Source: CF-162 sp040882565 (lineage in GTDB: Bacteria > Chloroflexota > Dehalococcoidia > SM23-28-2 > RBG-16-64-32). From it: DNA of 64,000 nucleotides. The stretch lies in NCBI GenBank assembly GCA_040882565.1, contig JBBEAZ010000015.1:72930-136929 (forward strand). The letters are read 5' to 3'. Positions 34,310 to 43,724 of this stretch are shown here, in pieces (positions within the stretch are counted from its first letter, which is position 1; the number at the start of each line of letters is the position of its first letter). Position numbers and translations under genes: made by a program. Under the pieces are notes generated by a model. It did not search any database, had not been told where the DNA came from, and saw only the letters and a list, made by a program, of their open reading frames with translations.

Positions 34310-35511
34310 GCGAACGAACCGGCCCGTTGCGTGACCTGCGGATCATCGACCTGACGCAGGCGCTGGCCGGCCCATTTTGCACCATGCTGCTCGCCGACCT
34401 CGGCGCCGACGTGATCAAGGTCGAGCCGCCACGCGGCGATCTCACCCGCGGCATGCCTCCCTTTCCGGACGACCCCGACGCCTGCGACTACGGCGGATAC
34501 TTCGCGAGCATCAACCGCAACAAGCGCAGCATCGCCCTGGACTTGCGCAACGAGGAGGACCGCGACATCATCTTCCGCCTGGCGGAGACCGCCGCCGCCG
34601 TCGTCGAGAACTCGCGCGCGGGTGTGATGGACCGGCTCGGCGTTGGCTATGAGACGCTACGGGAGCGCAACCCTCGTCTCGTCTACGCAGCCATCCGCGG
34701 ATTCGGGGACCCACGCACCGGCGAGAGCCCGTACGTGAACTGGCCCGCGTTCGACATCGTCGCCCAGAGCATGGGCGGAATCGTCAGCGCCACGGGCCCG
34801 CCGGAATCAACGGGCTACCCGGCAGGCGCCAGCGTCGGCGATCTGTTTCCCGGGACGCTCGCCGCATTGGGCATCGTCTCGGCGATCCATGCCGCGCGCC
34901 GCTCAGGCGAGGGCCAGTTCATGGACGTCGCCATGTACGACGCGATCCTCCTCCTCTGCGAGCAACTCGTCTACAACCATTCATACACCGGTCGCGTTGC
35001 TCCGCCGAAGGGTCGCGGACACCAATCGCTCTGCCCCTTCGACGTCTACGACACAAGCGACGGCGCCGTCTCCGTCGCCGCGCCCACGCCGCACCACTGG
35101 GCCTTGCTCTGCGGCATCATCGGCCGCGTCGACCTGATCGACGATCCGCGCACGTTCGAGAACGTCGCGCGAGTCGAGAACAGCGATCTCGTCACCGAAG
35201 CGATCTCCGCCTGGACAAAGCAGCGCACGAAGGCCGAAGTCGTCGCCGAGCTTGCCGGCCGTGTGCCCGTCGGCCCGGTCAACACCATCGCCGATGTCTT
35301 CGCCGATCCCCACGTGCAAGCCCGCCGCATGCTTGACTACATTACTCCACCGGGCAACCAGCGCCCGGTCCAGATCGCGGCGCAGGCGATCAAGCTCACG
35401 GCCACGCCCGCGAACCTATATCGGATGCCGCCCGCGTTGGACGAGCATCGCGCGGAGATCCTCGCGGAACTCGAGCTGCAGCAGGCCACAGCCTCACGGA
35501 GCGACTCGTAA
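34306..35511 (+). CDS. CaiB/BaiF family CoA-transferase, second copy
   Basis: 401 residues, the family's usual length. The start LRIIDLTQALAGPFCTMLLADLGADVIKVEPPRGD and the catalytic Asp in NWPAFDIVAQSMGGI are clear. The end has PVGPVNTIADVFADPHVQARRMLDYI, typical for this family. It differs strongly from the copy at 28302, so the two probably use different acids. In the operon it could activate the free dicarboxylic acid or move CoA within the molecule (as mesaconyl-CoA C1-C4 transferase does). Overlaps on both sides indicate coupled translation. Confidence 0.9.
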   Translation: MSERTGPLRDLRIIDLTQALAGPFCTMLLADLGADVIKVEPPRGDLTRGMPPFPDDPDACDYGGYFASINRNKRSIALDLRNEEDRDIIFRLAETAAAVVENSRAGVMDRLGVGYETLRERNPRLVYAAIRGFGDPRTGESPYVNWPAFDIVAQSMGGIVSATGPPESTGYPAGASVGDLFPGTLAALGIVSAIHAARRSGEGQFMDVAMYDAILLLCEQLVYNHSYTGRVAPPKGRGHQSLCPFDVYDTSDGAVSVAAPTPHHWALLCGIIGRVDLIDDPRTFENVARVENSDLVTEAISAWTKQRTKAEVVAELAGRVPVGPVNTIADVFADPHVQARRMLDYITPPGNQRPVQIAAQAIKLTATPANLYRMPPALDEHRAEILAELELQQATASRSDS

Positions 35512-36419
35512 TGACCGTGCGGCTACGGCGGTCCGAACTGGCCACTCCCGGCTCGCAAGAGCGGATGATCGCGAAGGCCGCGGAGAGCGAGGCAGACCTC
35601 GTGTTCCTTGACCTCGAAGACGCTGTCGCCCTGGCTGAGAAGGAACGCGCCCGCGCCCAGGTCATCAACGCGCTCAAGACCCTGAATTGGGGCAACAAGA
35701 CGCTCGCCGTTCGCATCAACTCGGTCGACACTGTCTGGGCGCACGACGACATCATCGAGGTCGTCACCAGCGCCGGCGCGCACCTCGACGTCATCATCAT
35801 CCCGAAGGTGAAAGCGCCGCGGGACGTCTGGTTTGTCGAGACTCTCCTCACCCAGCTGGAAGCAAAGCTAGGCCTCGACCGCCGGATCGGACTCGAGGCC
35901 CTGATCGAAGAGGCTGAGGCGCTGGCCGGTGTCGAAGCCATCGCTGCCTCATCACCACGTCTCGAAGCGTTGATCCTCGGTGTCGGTGATCTTTCCGCGA
36001 GCCTGGGAATCCGCATGGGCCACGTCGACGATCCTTCGCTCCGCTACCCCGGCGACATCTGGCACTACTCCCGTAGCCGGATGATCGCTGCCGCGCGGGC
36101 GAACGGACTGGACGCAATCGACGGCCCGTACCCCAACTACCGCGACGGCGACGGCTACCGGCGCGAAGCGACCTGGGGCAGCACCCTCGGCTGCGCTGGC
36201 AAGTGGTGCATCCACCCCGACCAGATCGCGATCGCCAACGAAGTGTTTTCGCCGACTCAGAAGGAAATCGATCTCGCGCTCCGCATGTGCGAGGCCTACG
36301 AATCGGCGCAGCGCGGAGGCGAAGGCGCGGCTGGCGCCTCAGGAGTGCTCGTTGACGCCGCTTCCCTGCGGATCTTCCAGGGAGTCCTCGAACGCGCTCG
36401 TCTCACCGGCAAAGCATAA
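35511..36419 (+). CDS. HpcH/HpaI-CitE family CoA-ester lyase
   Basis: 302 residues. The start RRSELATPGSQERMIAKAAESEADLVFLDLEDAV matches the CitE/malyl-CoA lyase family: the RRS/SxL...PG substrate-binding start and LDLEDAV with a metal ligand. GLEALIEEAEAL supplies the second metal-binding Glu, and GCAGKWCIHPDQI is the lyase C-terminal motif. Such enzymes cleave malyl-, methylmalyl- or citramalyl-CoA into an acyl-CoA and glyoxylate or pyruvate. Its ATG shares a base with the previous stop (TAATG). It is the last gene of the operon and completes a hydration-then-cleavage route. Confidence 0.9.
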   Translation: MTVRLRRSELATPGSQERMIAKAAESEADLVFLDLEDAVALAEKERARAQVINALKTLNWGNKTLAVRINSVDTVWAHDDIIEVVTSAGAHLDVIIIPKVKAPRDVWFVETLLTQLEAKLGLDRRIGLEALIEEAEALAGVEAIAASSPRLEALILGVGDLSASLGIRMGHVDDPSLRYPGDIWHYSRSRMIAAARANGLDAIDGPYPNYRDGDGYRREATWGSTLGCAGKWCIHPDQIAIANEVFSPTQKEIDLALRMCEAYESAQRGGEGAAGASGVLVDAASLRIFQGVLERARLTGKA

Positions 36420-36428
36420 GAGCGACGC

Positions 36429-38693
36429 CTACTCGGTACCCATCTCAGTTCGCGCCGTCGCCTCGACGTCAGCGGCGCTCGGGCGTCCCTGCGACCGAAA
36501 TGCGATTCGCTTGAGTTCTCCTGTGTACGGGAATGGCGGTTCGTAATCGTCGACGATCGGCGACAACCCGTTCCTTCCAATATCGACACCCGTTGAGCCG
36601 AGCATTCGCACTATCTTCCCGACATCAGCTGAACCGACCTCGCGACCGTCGACCGCAACCACGAGCCGGCCCGCGCGGCCATCTCGCTCGAAGCGCGCTT
36701 CAATCTGGTGCGTGCCCGCCTTCAGGTCGACGTCGCCCGCCGCGCGGTAGTGCGTGCCCAGTGCGTTGTAGTCGAATTGCAGTTTTCCGTCCTTGATAAA
36801 CAGCACATGTCCGACGTTGTGACTACCGCGGGCGTAGAGGACTCCCTCGCAACCGCCGTCGCCGACGACCACGTCACAGTTGATGGACCACGATCGTGAT
36901 CCCATCACCGGCGATGCATCCGCCGGGATGTGCGAGATCGGAGGGTAGTACACATACTCCACCCTGCTGTGCGGTGTGCCCGGCCGGGGCGGCCCTCCGA
37001 ACAGCTCTATCAGCCGGTCGTCGAGCGGCAGGACCCCGTAGGCCTCAGCCTCGGACCACCACGTCTCAACCATCTCCTCCAGCTTTTCAGGTAGCTCCCT
37101 CGCCAGGTCATGGCACTCAGAGAAGTCCTCCCGGAGGTTGTAGAGCGCCCACTCATCTTGCTCAAACGGAACCCCTTTGAGGTGGTACGTGACCGCCTTC
37201 CAACCGTCCTTCCAGAGGCCACGGTGTCCCACTTGTTCGAAGTACTGGGCGCGGCTCCTTGTGCTCCTGCCCACATCCGCCCAGCCGGCGACAAGGCTCT
37301 CACCGTGCAGCGGTATTTGCTTCTCGCCGCGGAACTCGGCAGGCATTTCGATTCCTGCCACCTCTAGCACCGTCGGCGTCACGTCGATCGCGTGGCAGAA
37401 CGCCTCGCGTATGGAACCACCGTCCTTGATGCGCGCAGGCCAATGGATGATGAAAGGATCGCGGACGCCGCCACCATATGTGTTCTGCTTATACCAGCGC
37501 AGTGGCGTGTTTCCCGCCTGCGCCCAACCCCACGGGATGTTGCTGTGGGAGTGAGGCCCACCGATGTCGTCGAGCCGGTTCGCGACGATGTCATCGATGT
37601 CTTCCGAGACGAGATTGAAGAAGCTGAACTCGTCCATCACGCCGGTCGGGCCGCCCTCCTGGCTGGCGCCGTTGTCCGAGCAGAGCATGAGCAGCGTGTC
37701 GTCGAGTACGCCCTGTTCTTCGAGGTAGCTCATCAGGCGCCCGATTTGTTCGTCCGTGTGCGTCAGGAATCCGGCGAATGTCTCCTGGAGCCGCGCCGCA
37801 AAGATACGCTGGGTTTCGGGCAGGTCATTCCAGGGCAGCACACCGGGGTTGCGGTCCGCAAGCGTGGTCTCCTTTGGCACGATGCCCATCTCCAGCTGCC
37901 GTGCGAACCAACGCTCGCGCGCCACGTCCCAGCCTTCATCGAACGCGCCTCGATACTTCTCAATATAGCGTTTGGGCGCCTGGTGCGGAGCGTGCATCGC
38001 TCCGAACGCCAGGTAGAGCAGGAAGGGGCGGTCCGGCCGCACTGACTTCAGGTCGCGGATCCAGCGGATCGACTGATCGACAAGGTCTTCGCTGAGGTGA
38101 TACCCATCCTTCGGACGGCGGGGTGGCTCGATGTGGTGGTTATCCTCGGTCAGCTCCGGGTGGAACTGGTCCGTCTCGCCTTGGAGAAATCCGTAGAACC
38201 GGTCGAAGCCCTTCTGCAGCGGCCAGTTGGTGTGCGGGCCGGCTGCAGAACACTCCTGCATCGGCGCCAGGTGCCACTTGCCGGCGCAATATGTCGCGTA
38301 GCCGTACTCGCGCAGTAGTTCGGGCAGGGTCGCGGCGGCAGGTGGAATCGCGCCCCGCATGTGCGGGAAGCCGCTGTCCCAGTTCGAAACGCCTCGCATA
38401 CCCACTGAGTGGTGGTTCCGGCCGGTTAACAAACAGGCGCGAGACGGCGAGCACAGCGCTGTCGTGTGGAAGTTTGTGTAGCGGAGACCGTTCGCAGCCA
38501 GCCGGTCGATGTTCGGCGTCTCAATTGTCGATCCGTAACAGCCGAGGTGCGCGAACCCGGTGTCGTCAAGAACGATCATCACGACGTTCGGCGAGTCCTT
38601 CGGCGGAGCGGGCGGCGCGGGCCACCATGGCTCTGACTCGGCCACGGTCTTTCCGATCCGCCCCTGAAATCCGCGTTCGCTGATGTTCGCCAT
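36429..38693 (-). CDS. Type I sulfatase (arylsulfatase-like)
   Basis: 754 residues. The metal-binding start VVMIVLDDTGFAHLGCYG and the formylglycine motif CSPSRACLLTGRN (C-x-P-S-R) identify a Cys-type sulfatase that needs activation by a formylglycine-generating enzyme. Later segments YATYCAGKWHL and SDNGASQEGG supply further active-site residues. A C-terminal jelly-roll-like part of about 200 residues (ARGSHNVGHVLFIKDGKLQFDY) follows. No signal peptide is seen, so it is likely cytoplasmic. A ribosome site GAAGGAAGG precedes the ATG. It converges with the CoA-lyase gene. Confidence 0.9.
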   Translation of the reverse strand: MANISERGFQGRIGKTVAESEPWWPAPPAPPKDSPNVVMIVLDDTGFAHLGCYGSTIETPNIDRLAANGLRYTNFHTTALCSPSRACLLTGRNHHSVGMRGVSNWDSGFPHMRGAIPPAAATLPELLREYGYATYCAGKWHLAPMQECSAAGPHTNWPLQKGFDRFYGFLQGETDQFHPELTEDNHHIEPPRRPKDGYHLSEDLVDQSIRWIRDLKSVRPDRPFLLYLAFGAMHAPHQAPKRYIEKYRGAFDEGWDVARERWFARQLEMGIVPKETTLADRNPGVLPWNDLPETQRIFAARLQETFAGFLTHTDEQIGRLMSYLEEQGVLDDTLLMLCSDNGASQEGGPTGVMDEFSFFNLVSEDIDDIVANRLDDIGGPHSHSNIPWGWAQAGNTPLRWYKQNTYGGGVRDPFIIHWPARIKDGGSIREAFCHAIDVTPTVLEVAGIEMPAEFRGEKQIPLHGESLVAGWADVGRSTRSRAQYFEQVGHRGLWKDGWKAVTYHLKGVPFEQDEWALYNLREDFSECHDLARELPEKLEEMVETWWSEAEAYGVLPLDDRLIELFGGPPRPGTPHSRVEYVYYPPISHIPADASPVMGSRSWSINCDVVVGDGGCEGVLYARGSHNVGHVLFIKDGKLQFDYNALGTHYRAAGDVDLKAGTHQIEARFERDGRAGRLVVAVDGREVGSADVGKIVRMLGSTGVDIGRNGLSPIVDDYEPPFPYTGELKRIAFRSQGRPSAADVEATARTEMGTE

Positions 38694-38904
38694 TTCGACC
38701 TTCCTTCGCCACTATCGCGGCATCCGCGAATGATCTTCTGCCAGCGTCGGTGGACGGCGACCGCTGATGGCCTTCGCGGATCTGTCGGTCGCTATTGTTA
38801 GCCGCGGACGGGAAATCAGCAAGCAACGAGCAGCGCAGAATCCAGACGAGAGGCCCTTCGTGTATCGCCAGTAGTTTCAGTTCGTTAAGCGTATAATCCC
38901 CACC

Positions 38905-39110
38905 ATGCCCAGGCTTGTGGTCCTCGCTGGGTTCGCGGCGATGCTTCTGGTCGTGCGGTCGAACGGTCGTGGCAGGCCCTGGCTCGGACGCGGACGTACT
39001 CGGCGACGCGGACTGCTCAGGGTCCGTCAATTCTGTTCACTGCATCATGGAAACAGGCCGCGCCCCGGACGCCCGCCGCACAATCAACTGCCCGGGCAGC
39101 GACCTGCTGG
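38905..39110 (+). pseudogene. Decayed secreted dockerin-like protein
   Basis: ATG 38905 opens a signal-peptide-like stretch MPRLVVLAGFAAMLLVV. The coding sense then continues in another frame, where PGSDADVLGDADCSGSVNSV matches a dockerin-type Ca-binding loop like those of the protein at 1450-2166. So a frameshift splits it and the sequence beyond about 39110 no longer resembles a known protein. A TATAAT at 38892-38897 lies only 7 nt before the ATG, a leaderless-type promoter. Confidence 0.45.
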
Positions 39111-39304
39111 GGCGGCCGTGGCCCGTCCTCCAGACAGTGTGGGACGGAGGGCGCTCCAAAACCAACCGGTTACGAGCGAGGTCGGCCAGCGCGTCGCTGA
39201 GAGCGAGTTCACCAATCCAAGTCAATCCGACGACGTCACTGGACCTGGAGCCTCACAGAGGCCGAGTAGACCTGAATAAGGGACGCCAGGGCGAGCCGCC
39301 CAAT
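39111..39304. other. No recognisable gene
   Basis: Open frames exist in two phases but show no family resemblance. It is probably decayed sequence belonging to the dockerin-like gene or upstream region of the small membrane protein. Confidence 0.4.
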
Positions 39305-39529
39305 TTGGGCTGTGGCGCGTTCAATTTACCTCGGCCGAAGGCCTGGCACGAGAGCCTATGGGCGACGATCCTCACCGGCTACGCTTTCGCGCCCGTTGGA
39401 CTGTATCTGATGTGGCGCTACCAGCCGTGGCCGGTGTGGCTGAAGGGCGGGCTGACGGTGTTTGGGCTGACGATGTGGGTGGTAGGCACGTTCGTGTCTT
39501 CCAACTACATCATGCCCCGGCTATTCTGA
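39305..39529 (+). CDS. Small membrane protein (74 aa)
   Basis: A frame ending at 39529 encodes two membrane helices, LWATILTGYAFAPVGLYLMW and WLKGGLTVFGLTMWVVGTFV, separated by the short RYQPWPVW turn. I place the start at TTG 39305, but the frame is open far upstream and no ribosome site is convincing. It lies 4 nt before purL on the same strand. The function is unknown. The strong hydrophobic pattern argues for a real product. Confidence 0.45.
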   Translation: MGCGAFNLPRPKAWHESLWATILTGYAFAPVGLYLMWRYQPWPVWLKGGLTVFGLTMWVVGTFVSSNYIMPRLF

Positions 39530-39533
39530 AGAT

Positions 39534-41750
39534 ATGCCCATCGATCAAGCCGCGCTCGACACGATCGCGCTGAGCCGCGATGAGTACGAACTCATCGTCG
39601 AGAAGCTGGGGCGCGAGCCGAACGAGGTCGAACTGGGGCTGTTCGGGGCGCTCTGGAGCGAACATTGCGGCTACAAGAACTCGAAGCCGCTGCTGCGCAA
39701 GCTGCCGGCCGAGGGCCCGTACGTGTTGACGAAGCGCGGGGCGGAGAACGCCGGCGCGATCGACATCGGCGATGGGTTGTGCGTGGTGATGAAGATCGAG
39801 TCGCACAACCACCCCTCGGCCGTCGAGCCATACCAGGGCGCGGCGACGGGCGTCGGCGGAATCGTGCGCGACATCTTCGCGATGGGCGCACGGCCGATCG
39901 CGCTGCTGGATTCGCTGCGGTTCGGGCCCTTGTCCGACGCGCAGAGCCGGTACTTTTTCCAGGGTGTGGTCGCGGGGATCGGCGGCTACGGAAACTGCCT
40001 TGGGATCCCGACGGTGGGTGGCGAGGTGTATTTCGAGGATTCGTACGCTACGAACCCGCTGGTGAACGCGATGTGCGTGGGCGTGGCGCCCGTCGACAAG
40101 CTGATAACGGCGAAGGCCGAGGGGCCCGGCAACTTGCTGATGATCGCGGGCTCCGGCACGGGCCGCGACGGCATCCACGGGGCGTCTGGTCTCGCTTCAA
40201 GGACCGACCCGAGTGCGCGTTTCGAGGAGATGCGGCCGGCGGTACAGGTCGGCAACCCGTTCCTCGAGAAGATGCTCCTGGAGGCGTGCCTCGACCTGGC
40301 GCACAACCACGCCGATTGGGTGACGGGCATCCAGGACCTCGGCGCGGCGGGGCTGACATCGTCGGCGATTGAGTCGGCGAACCGCGGCGGCACGGGCATC
40401 GTCATCGATGTCGCGAAGGTGCCGCGCCGCGAAGAGGGAATGACGCCGTACGAGGTGATGCTGTCGGAATCGCAGGAGCGGATGTTGATCATCGTGCGCA
40501 AGGGACACGAGGGCGACGTGGCGGCGCTGTTCGAGCGCTGGGAAGTGCCGACGGCGATCATCGGCCACGTCACAGACGACCGGATGGTGCACCTGAGGGA
40601 CGCGGAGCGCGAGGTGGGGACACTGCCGATCGAGCTGCTGGTCGAGGCGCCGGAGTACACGCGCGAAGGCGTGCCGTCGCCGGAGCTTTACGAGATGGAG
40701 TCGCTGGACCTAACTGTACTGGCCGACGTCGCCGACGCGGGTGCCGTTTTGCTGCGCCTGCTGGCGATACCCAACATCACGAGCAAACGCTGGATCCACC
40801 GTCAGTTCGACCAGAGCGTCCTCGGCAACACAGTGATCGCAGCGGGCGCGGACGCCGCGGTGTTGCGGATCAAAGGAACGCCGAAGGGCATCGCCGTCGC
40901 GACCGATGGCAACGGGCGCTACTGCCACATCGACCCGTACCGCGGCGCTTCGATTGCCGTCGCGGAGGCAGCGCGGAATGTCGTCTGTGTTGGCGCACAG
41001 CCGGTGGCGGTGACGGACTGCTTGAACTTTGGCAACCCGGAGCGGTCTCACGTCTACCACCAGATGGAGGCTGTGGTCCACGGCATTGCCGAGGCCTGCA
41101 ACGCGCTCGGCACGCCTGTGATCTCCGGCAACGTCTCGCTGTACAACGAGACCGGCGAACAGCCGGTGTACCCGACGCCGGTGATCGGGATGCTCGGGAT
41201 CATCGACGACGTCACGCTGCACTGCACGATGGCGCCCTCAGTAGGTGACCACCTGTTCCTGCTCGGCTCGCTGGTTGAGCAGCCGCTGGCTTCGCTGGGT
41301 GGGAGCGAGTACCTGCGACGGGAGCACGGGCTCGTGGGCGGGCACATCAATATCGACCTGCAGCTAGAGGAACGAGTGCAGCGGACGGTCCTGGCAGCGA
41401 TCCGCCAGGGCATCGCGACGGCCGCGCACGACTGTTCCGACGGCGGGCTGGCGGTGGCGCTGGCGGAGATGTGCTTCGCCGGGAACGCCGGCCTTGACGC
41501 CGCCGCAGCTGTGATGGGGCACCGCATCGACGCGACGCTGTTCGGCGAGGCGCAGTCCCGGATCGTGGTTGCAGTGCGGTTGGAGAAGCGGGAGGAGTTG
41601 CTGCGCACGGCAGAGATGGGCAGCGTGCCCCTCCAGTACATCGGCGAGGTGACGGAGGGCGACCGGTTCCGCCTCGGGCCGATCGACGTGGCGATTGCGG
41701 ACCTGCGCGACACGTACGAAAACGGGCTCGAGCGGGCGCTGGTCAGCTAG
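39534..41750 (+). CDS. purL: Phosphoribosylformylglycinamidine synthase subunit PurL
   Basis: 738 residues, the length of the small (non-fused) PurL. It catalyses the ATP-dependent conversion of FGAR and ammonia to FGAM in purine synthesis, working with PurQ and PurS. Visible motifs: LWSEHCGYKNSKPLLRKLP at the start, KIESHNHPSAVEPYQGAATGVGGIVRDIFAMGARPIALLDSLRFG, GTGRDGIHGASGLASR and TGIQDLGAAGLTSS, then the second half with ATDGNGRY and DCSDGGLAVALAEM. No ribosome site; a TATTCT box ends 6 nt before the ATG. purQ and purS are not in the window. Confidence 0.97.
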   Translation: MPIDQAALDTIALSRDEYELIVEKLGREPNEVELGLFGALWSEHCGYKNSKPLLRKLPAEGPYVLTKRGAENAGAIDIGDGLCVVMKIESHNHPSAVEPYQGAATGVGGIVRDIFAMGARPIALLDSLRFGPLSDAQSRYFFQGVVAGIGGYGNCLGIPTVGGEVYFEDSYATNPLVNAMCVGVAPVDKLITAKAEGPGNLLMIAGSGTGRDGIHGASGLASRTDPSARFEEMRPAVQVGNPFLEKMLLEACLDLAHNHADWVTGIQDLGAAGLTSSAIESANRGGTGIVIDVAKVPRREEGMTPYEVMLSESQERMLIIVRKGHEGDVAALFERWEVPTAIIGHVTDDRMVHLRDAEREVGTLPIELLVEAPEYTREGVPSPELYEMESLDLTVLADVADAGAVLLRLLAIPNITSKRWIHRQFDQSVLGNTVIAAGADAAVLRIKGTPKGIAVATDGNGRYCHIDPYRGASIAVAEAARNVVCVGAQPVAVTDCLNFGNPERSHVYHQMEAVVHGIAEACNALGTPVISGNVSLYNETGEQPVYPTPVIGMLGIIDDVTLHCTMAPSVGDHLFLLGSLVEQPLASLGGSEYLRREHGLVGGHINIDLQLEERVQRTVLAAIRQGIATAAHDCSDGGLAVALAEMCFAGNAGLDAAAAVMGHRIDATLFGEAQSRIVVAVRLEKREELLRTAEMGSVPLQYIGEVTEGDRFRLGPIDVAIADLRDTYENGLERALVS

Positions 41751-41809
41751 GCCAAGGGTCCCAAGGGCGCTCGCGTGGCTGGCGAGCTTCAGGCCGCGGA
41801 GCCGGGTGC

Positions 41810-43090
41810 CTATTCGATGAGCTTGGGGCTGAGCTGCAACGGGACGTCGATGTAAGGGAAGAACTCGACGGACATGTCGCCCGATCCGGTTATATCGAAG
41901 GTGTCAGCAATTATTTGAATGGAACCAAGAGCGCCGGAGCCGGACATGTTGACCATTGCGCTCGGTGCGTAGATCGCCCCTGAAGGGCCGCCGTTGCTGC
42001 CCGTCAGCTTAACGCTGTTCGTGCAGGCTTCGTCCTGCCACAGGGCAATGCCCTTATACGTTCCTGAGCTCGGCGGTGAGTAGGCCCAGACTCCCGATCC
42101 CGATAGGTCTATGGCGCCACAAGCACCCGCACCAGTCGGCTTCTCGGGGTCGAAGGTGGAGTAGATCATAACGCCAGTACCGGTGATTGTTGGACCACCC
42201 TGGACCTGGAACCCGCCGCCGGCCATCACATACACCCCTGGGTTCAGGGTTACGTTGGCGCTGCTCTTGACCGTCAGTCCGCCCCAGTAGATACCCGGGT
42301 TTAGCGTCACCGTTCCGCTTGACACTGTCTTGATTTGAGGATTCGAGGCGGTGCCACCGGAGTCCGGGGAGGTGGACATAGTGGACAGGTTGGGCGGTGG
42401 CACGTCCCTGAGCGGATCAGGGGTTCGCTTGAGAACAGGGCTCGGAATCGGAGTGAGCTGAGACCCCGACTGATAGTAGCCTGCCGGGTAGTAGTAATTG
42501 ATGGCGCCGGCAGTGACGATGCCCCCCCCGTTCACGGCAATCGAGGGGTTGCAGGTCGAGTTAATCATGACCCCGCCGTTATTGTTGATGGTGATGCTCG
42601 AGGCGCCATTCTTATCGAAGGCACTGCACGCGGAAGTATTGAGCGCGAGGAGAGCGGCCTGATAACCATCAGCATTGTCCATCGTCGCAACAGCGCGCGC
42701 GCTGACCCTGAAAAGGTCAATCCCAAATACCTTCGAAAAGAAGGAGCCCTGGTTCATCGTTGCGGTGACCTCGATCTTGGTTGGATCGCCCTCATAGGGA
42801 GTGTTGATCGCCAGTGTTACCCCTGATTCGGCGAGCCCGTTCTTTTCGGCCCAATCGTTGGCGCGTTCGGTCGCATCGTCCACGTACGGAAGTCCTGACG
42901 CCCCTGCGAGCGCCGCTGAATCGACGCCGGCCTGGAGGGCTGTCCTATCGCGCAACACGAAACCGACGTCGGTAACGAGGCCCACAAAGCCGCAAACTGC
43001 CGCGAGAAACATCGTGAAGAGAATGAGCGACTGTCCCATCTCTTGCGAAGCGCCCCGGCCGTTGGTGGGCCTGCGCCTTATGCGAATCAT
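41810..43090 (-). CDS. Tad-like (TadG/TadE type) surface protein
   Basis: 426 residues. The N-terminus EMGQSLILFTMFLAAVCGFVGLVTDVGFVLRDRTALQAGVDSAALAG is the hallmark of the TadG-like Flp pilus assembly domain: a membrane helix followed by a helical segment. The rest is a glycine- and serine-rich beta-helix-like domain with repeats such as GTVTLNPGIYWGGLTVKSSANVTLNPGVYVMAGGGF. The ATG at 43090 gives the expected short basic start (MIRIRRRPTNGRG); the frame open to 43339 is not used. It probably stays anchored in the membrane with the C-terminal part outside. Other tad genes are absent here. Confidence 0.75.
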   Translation of the reverse strand: MIRIRRRPTNGRGASQEMGQSLILFTMFLAAVCGFVGLVTDVGFVLRDRTALQAGVDSAALAGASGLPYVDDATERANDWAEKNGLAESGVTLAINTPYEGDPTKIEVTATMNQGSFFSKVFGIDLFRVSARAVATMDNADGYQAALLALNTSACSAFDKNGASSITINNNGGVMINSTCNPSIAVNGGGIVTAGAINYYYPAGYYQSGSQLTPIPSPVLKRTPDPLRDVPPPNLSTMSTSPDSGGTASNPQIKTVSSGTVTLNPGIYWGGLTVKSSANVTLNPGVYVMAGGGFQVQGGPTITGTGVMIYSTFDPEKPTGAGACGAIDLSGSGVWAYSPPSSGTYKGIALWQDEACTNSVKLTGSNGGPSGAIYAPSAMVNMSGSGALGSIQIIADTFDITGSGDMSVEFFPYIDVPLQLSPKLIE

Positions 43091-43307
43091 TGTGGCGTTA
43101 TTGTTCACCAACCAGTCACCGCAATACGATGGGGCGGCGGTGAACACTGGGTGGAAATATGAAATCACCAGGCTCCAGCGGTGTTGCCTTGGCCTGACCC
43201 TTCGAACACACGCGCCTGGCCGAATCTGGCCTTGTACTTTTCCGCGTGTCTGCCTATACTCGGCACGCCCAAACCGGGCAGTGCCCGATAGCCAGAAGGA
43301 GAGCCTG

Positions 43308-43724
43308 ATGTCCAACGCTGATATCGCCCGTGAGTACATGGAGACCTGGAACCGCCGCGACTTCGACCACTATCGCTCGATGATGCACGATGGGTACTCG
43401 TACACCGGGGGCGACGGCGAGAAGCAGGCGGGCATTGAAGCCGGCCTTGGAGTCGCGCAGATGTTCGCCGGCGCGCTGCCGGACGGCGTCATCGACATTC
43501 AGAAGATCCACGAGGCGGGCGACACGGTCATCGTCGAATTCATCGGCAGAGGCACCCACAACGGCGACCTCATGGGTGTGGCGCCCACAGGCCGCAGCAT
43601 CACCATCCCCGTCTGCGACGTCATCGAGATCCGCGACGGCAAGATCTACGCCGAGCGCGAGTACCTGGATGTGATGACGATGATGGTGCAGCTCGGCGTC
43701 GTCCCTGCGCCCGCTACCGCTTAG
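43308..43724 (+). CDS. SnoaL-like (NTF2-fold) protein
   Basis: 138 residues. It starts IAREYMETWNRRDFDHYRSMMHDGYSY, typical of the SnoaL/NTF2-like superfamily, and ends with the conserved strand VIEIRDGKIYAEREYLDVMTMMVQLGV. Such proteins are small conical barrels acting as cyclases, isomerases or ligand-binding proteins. The start has AAGGAGAG upstream. Its stop touches the stop of the converging cyclase gene C1 (0 nt between). Substrate unknown. Confidence 0.8.
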   Translation: MSNADIAREYMETWNRRDFDHYRSMMHDGYSYTGGDGEKQAGIEAGLGVAQMFAGALPDGVIDIQKIHEAGDTVIVEFIGRGTHNGDLMGVAPTGRSITIPVCDVIEIRDGKIYAEREYLDVMTMMVQLGVVPAPATA

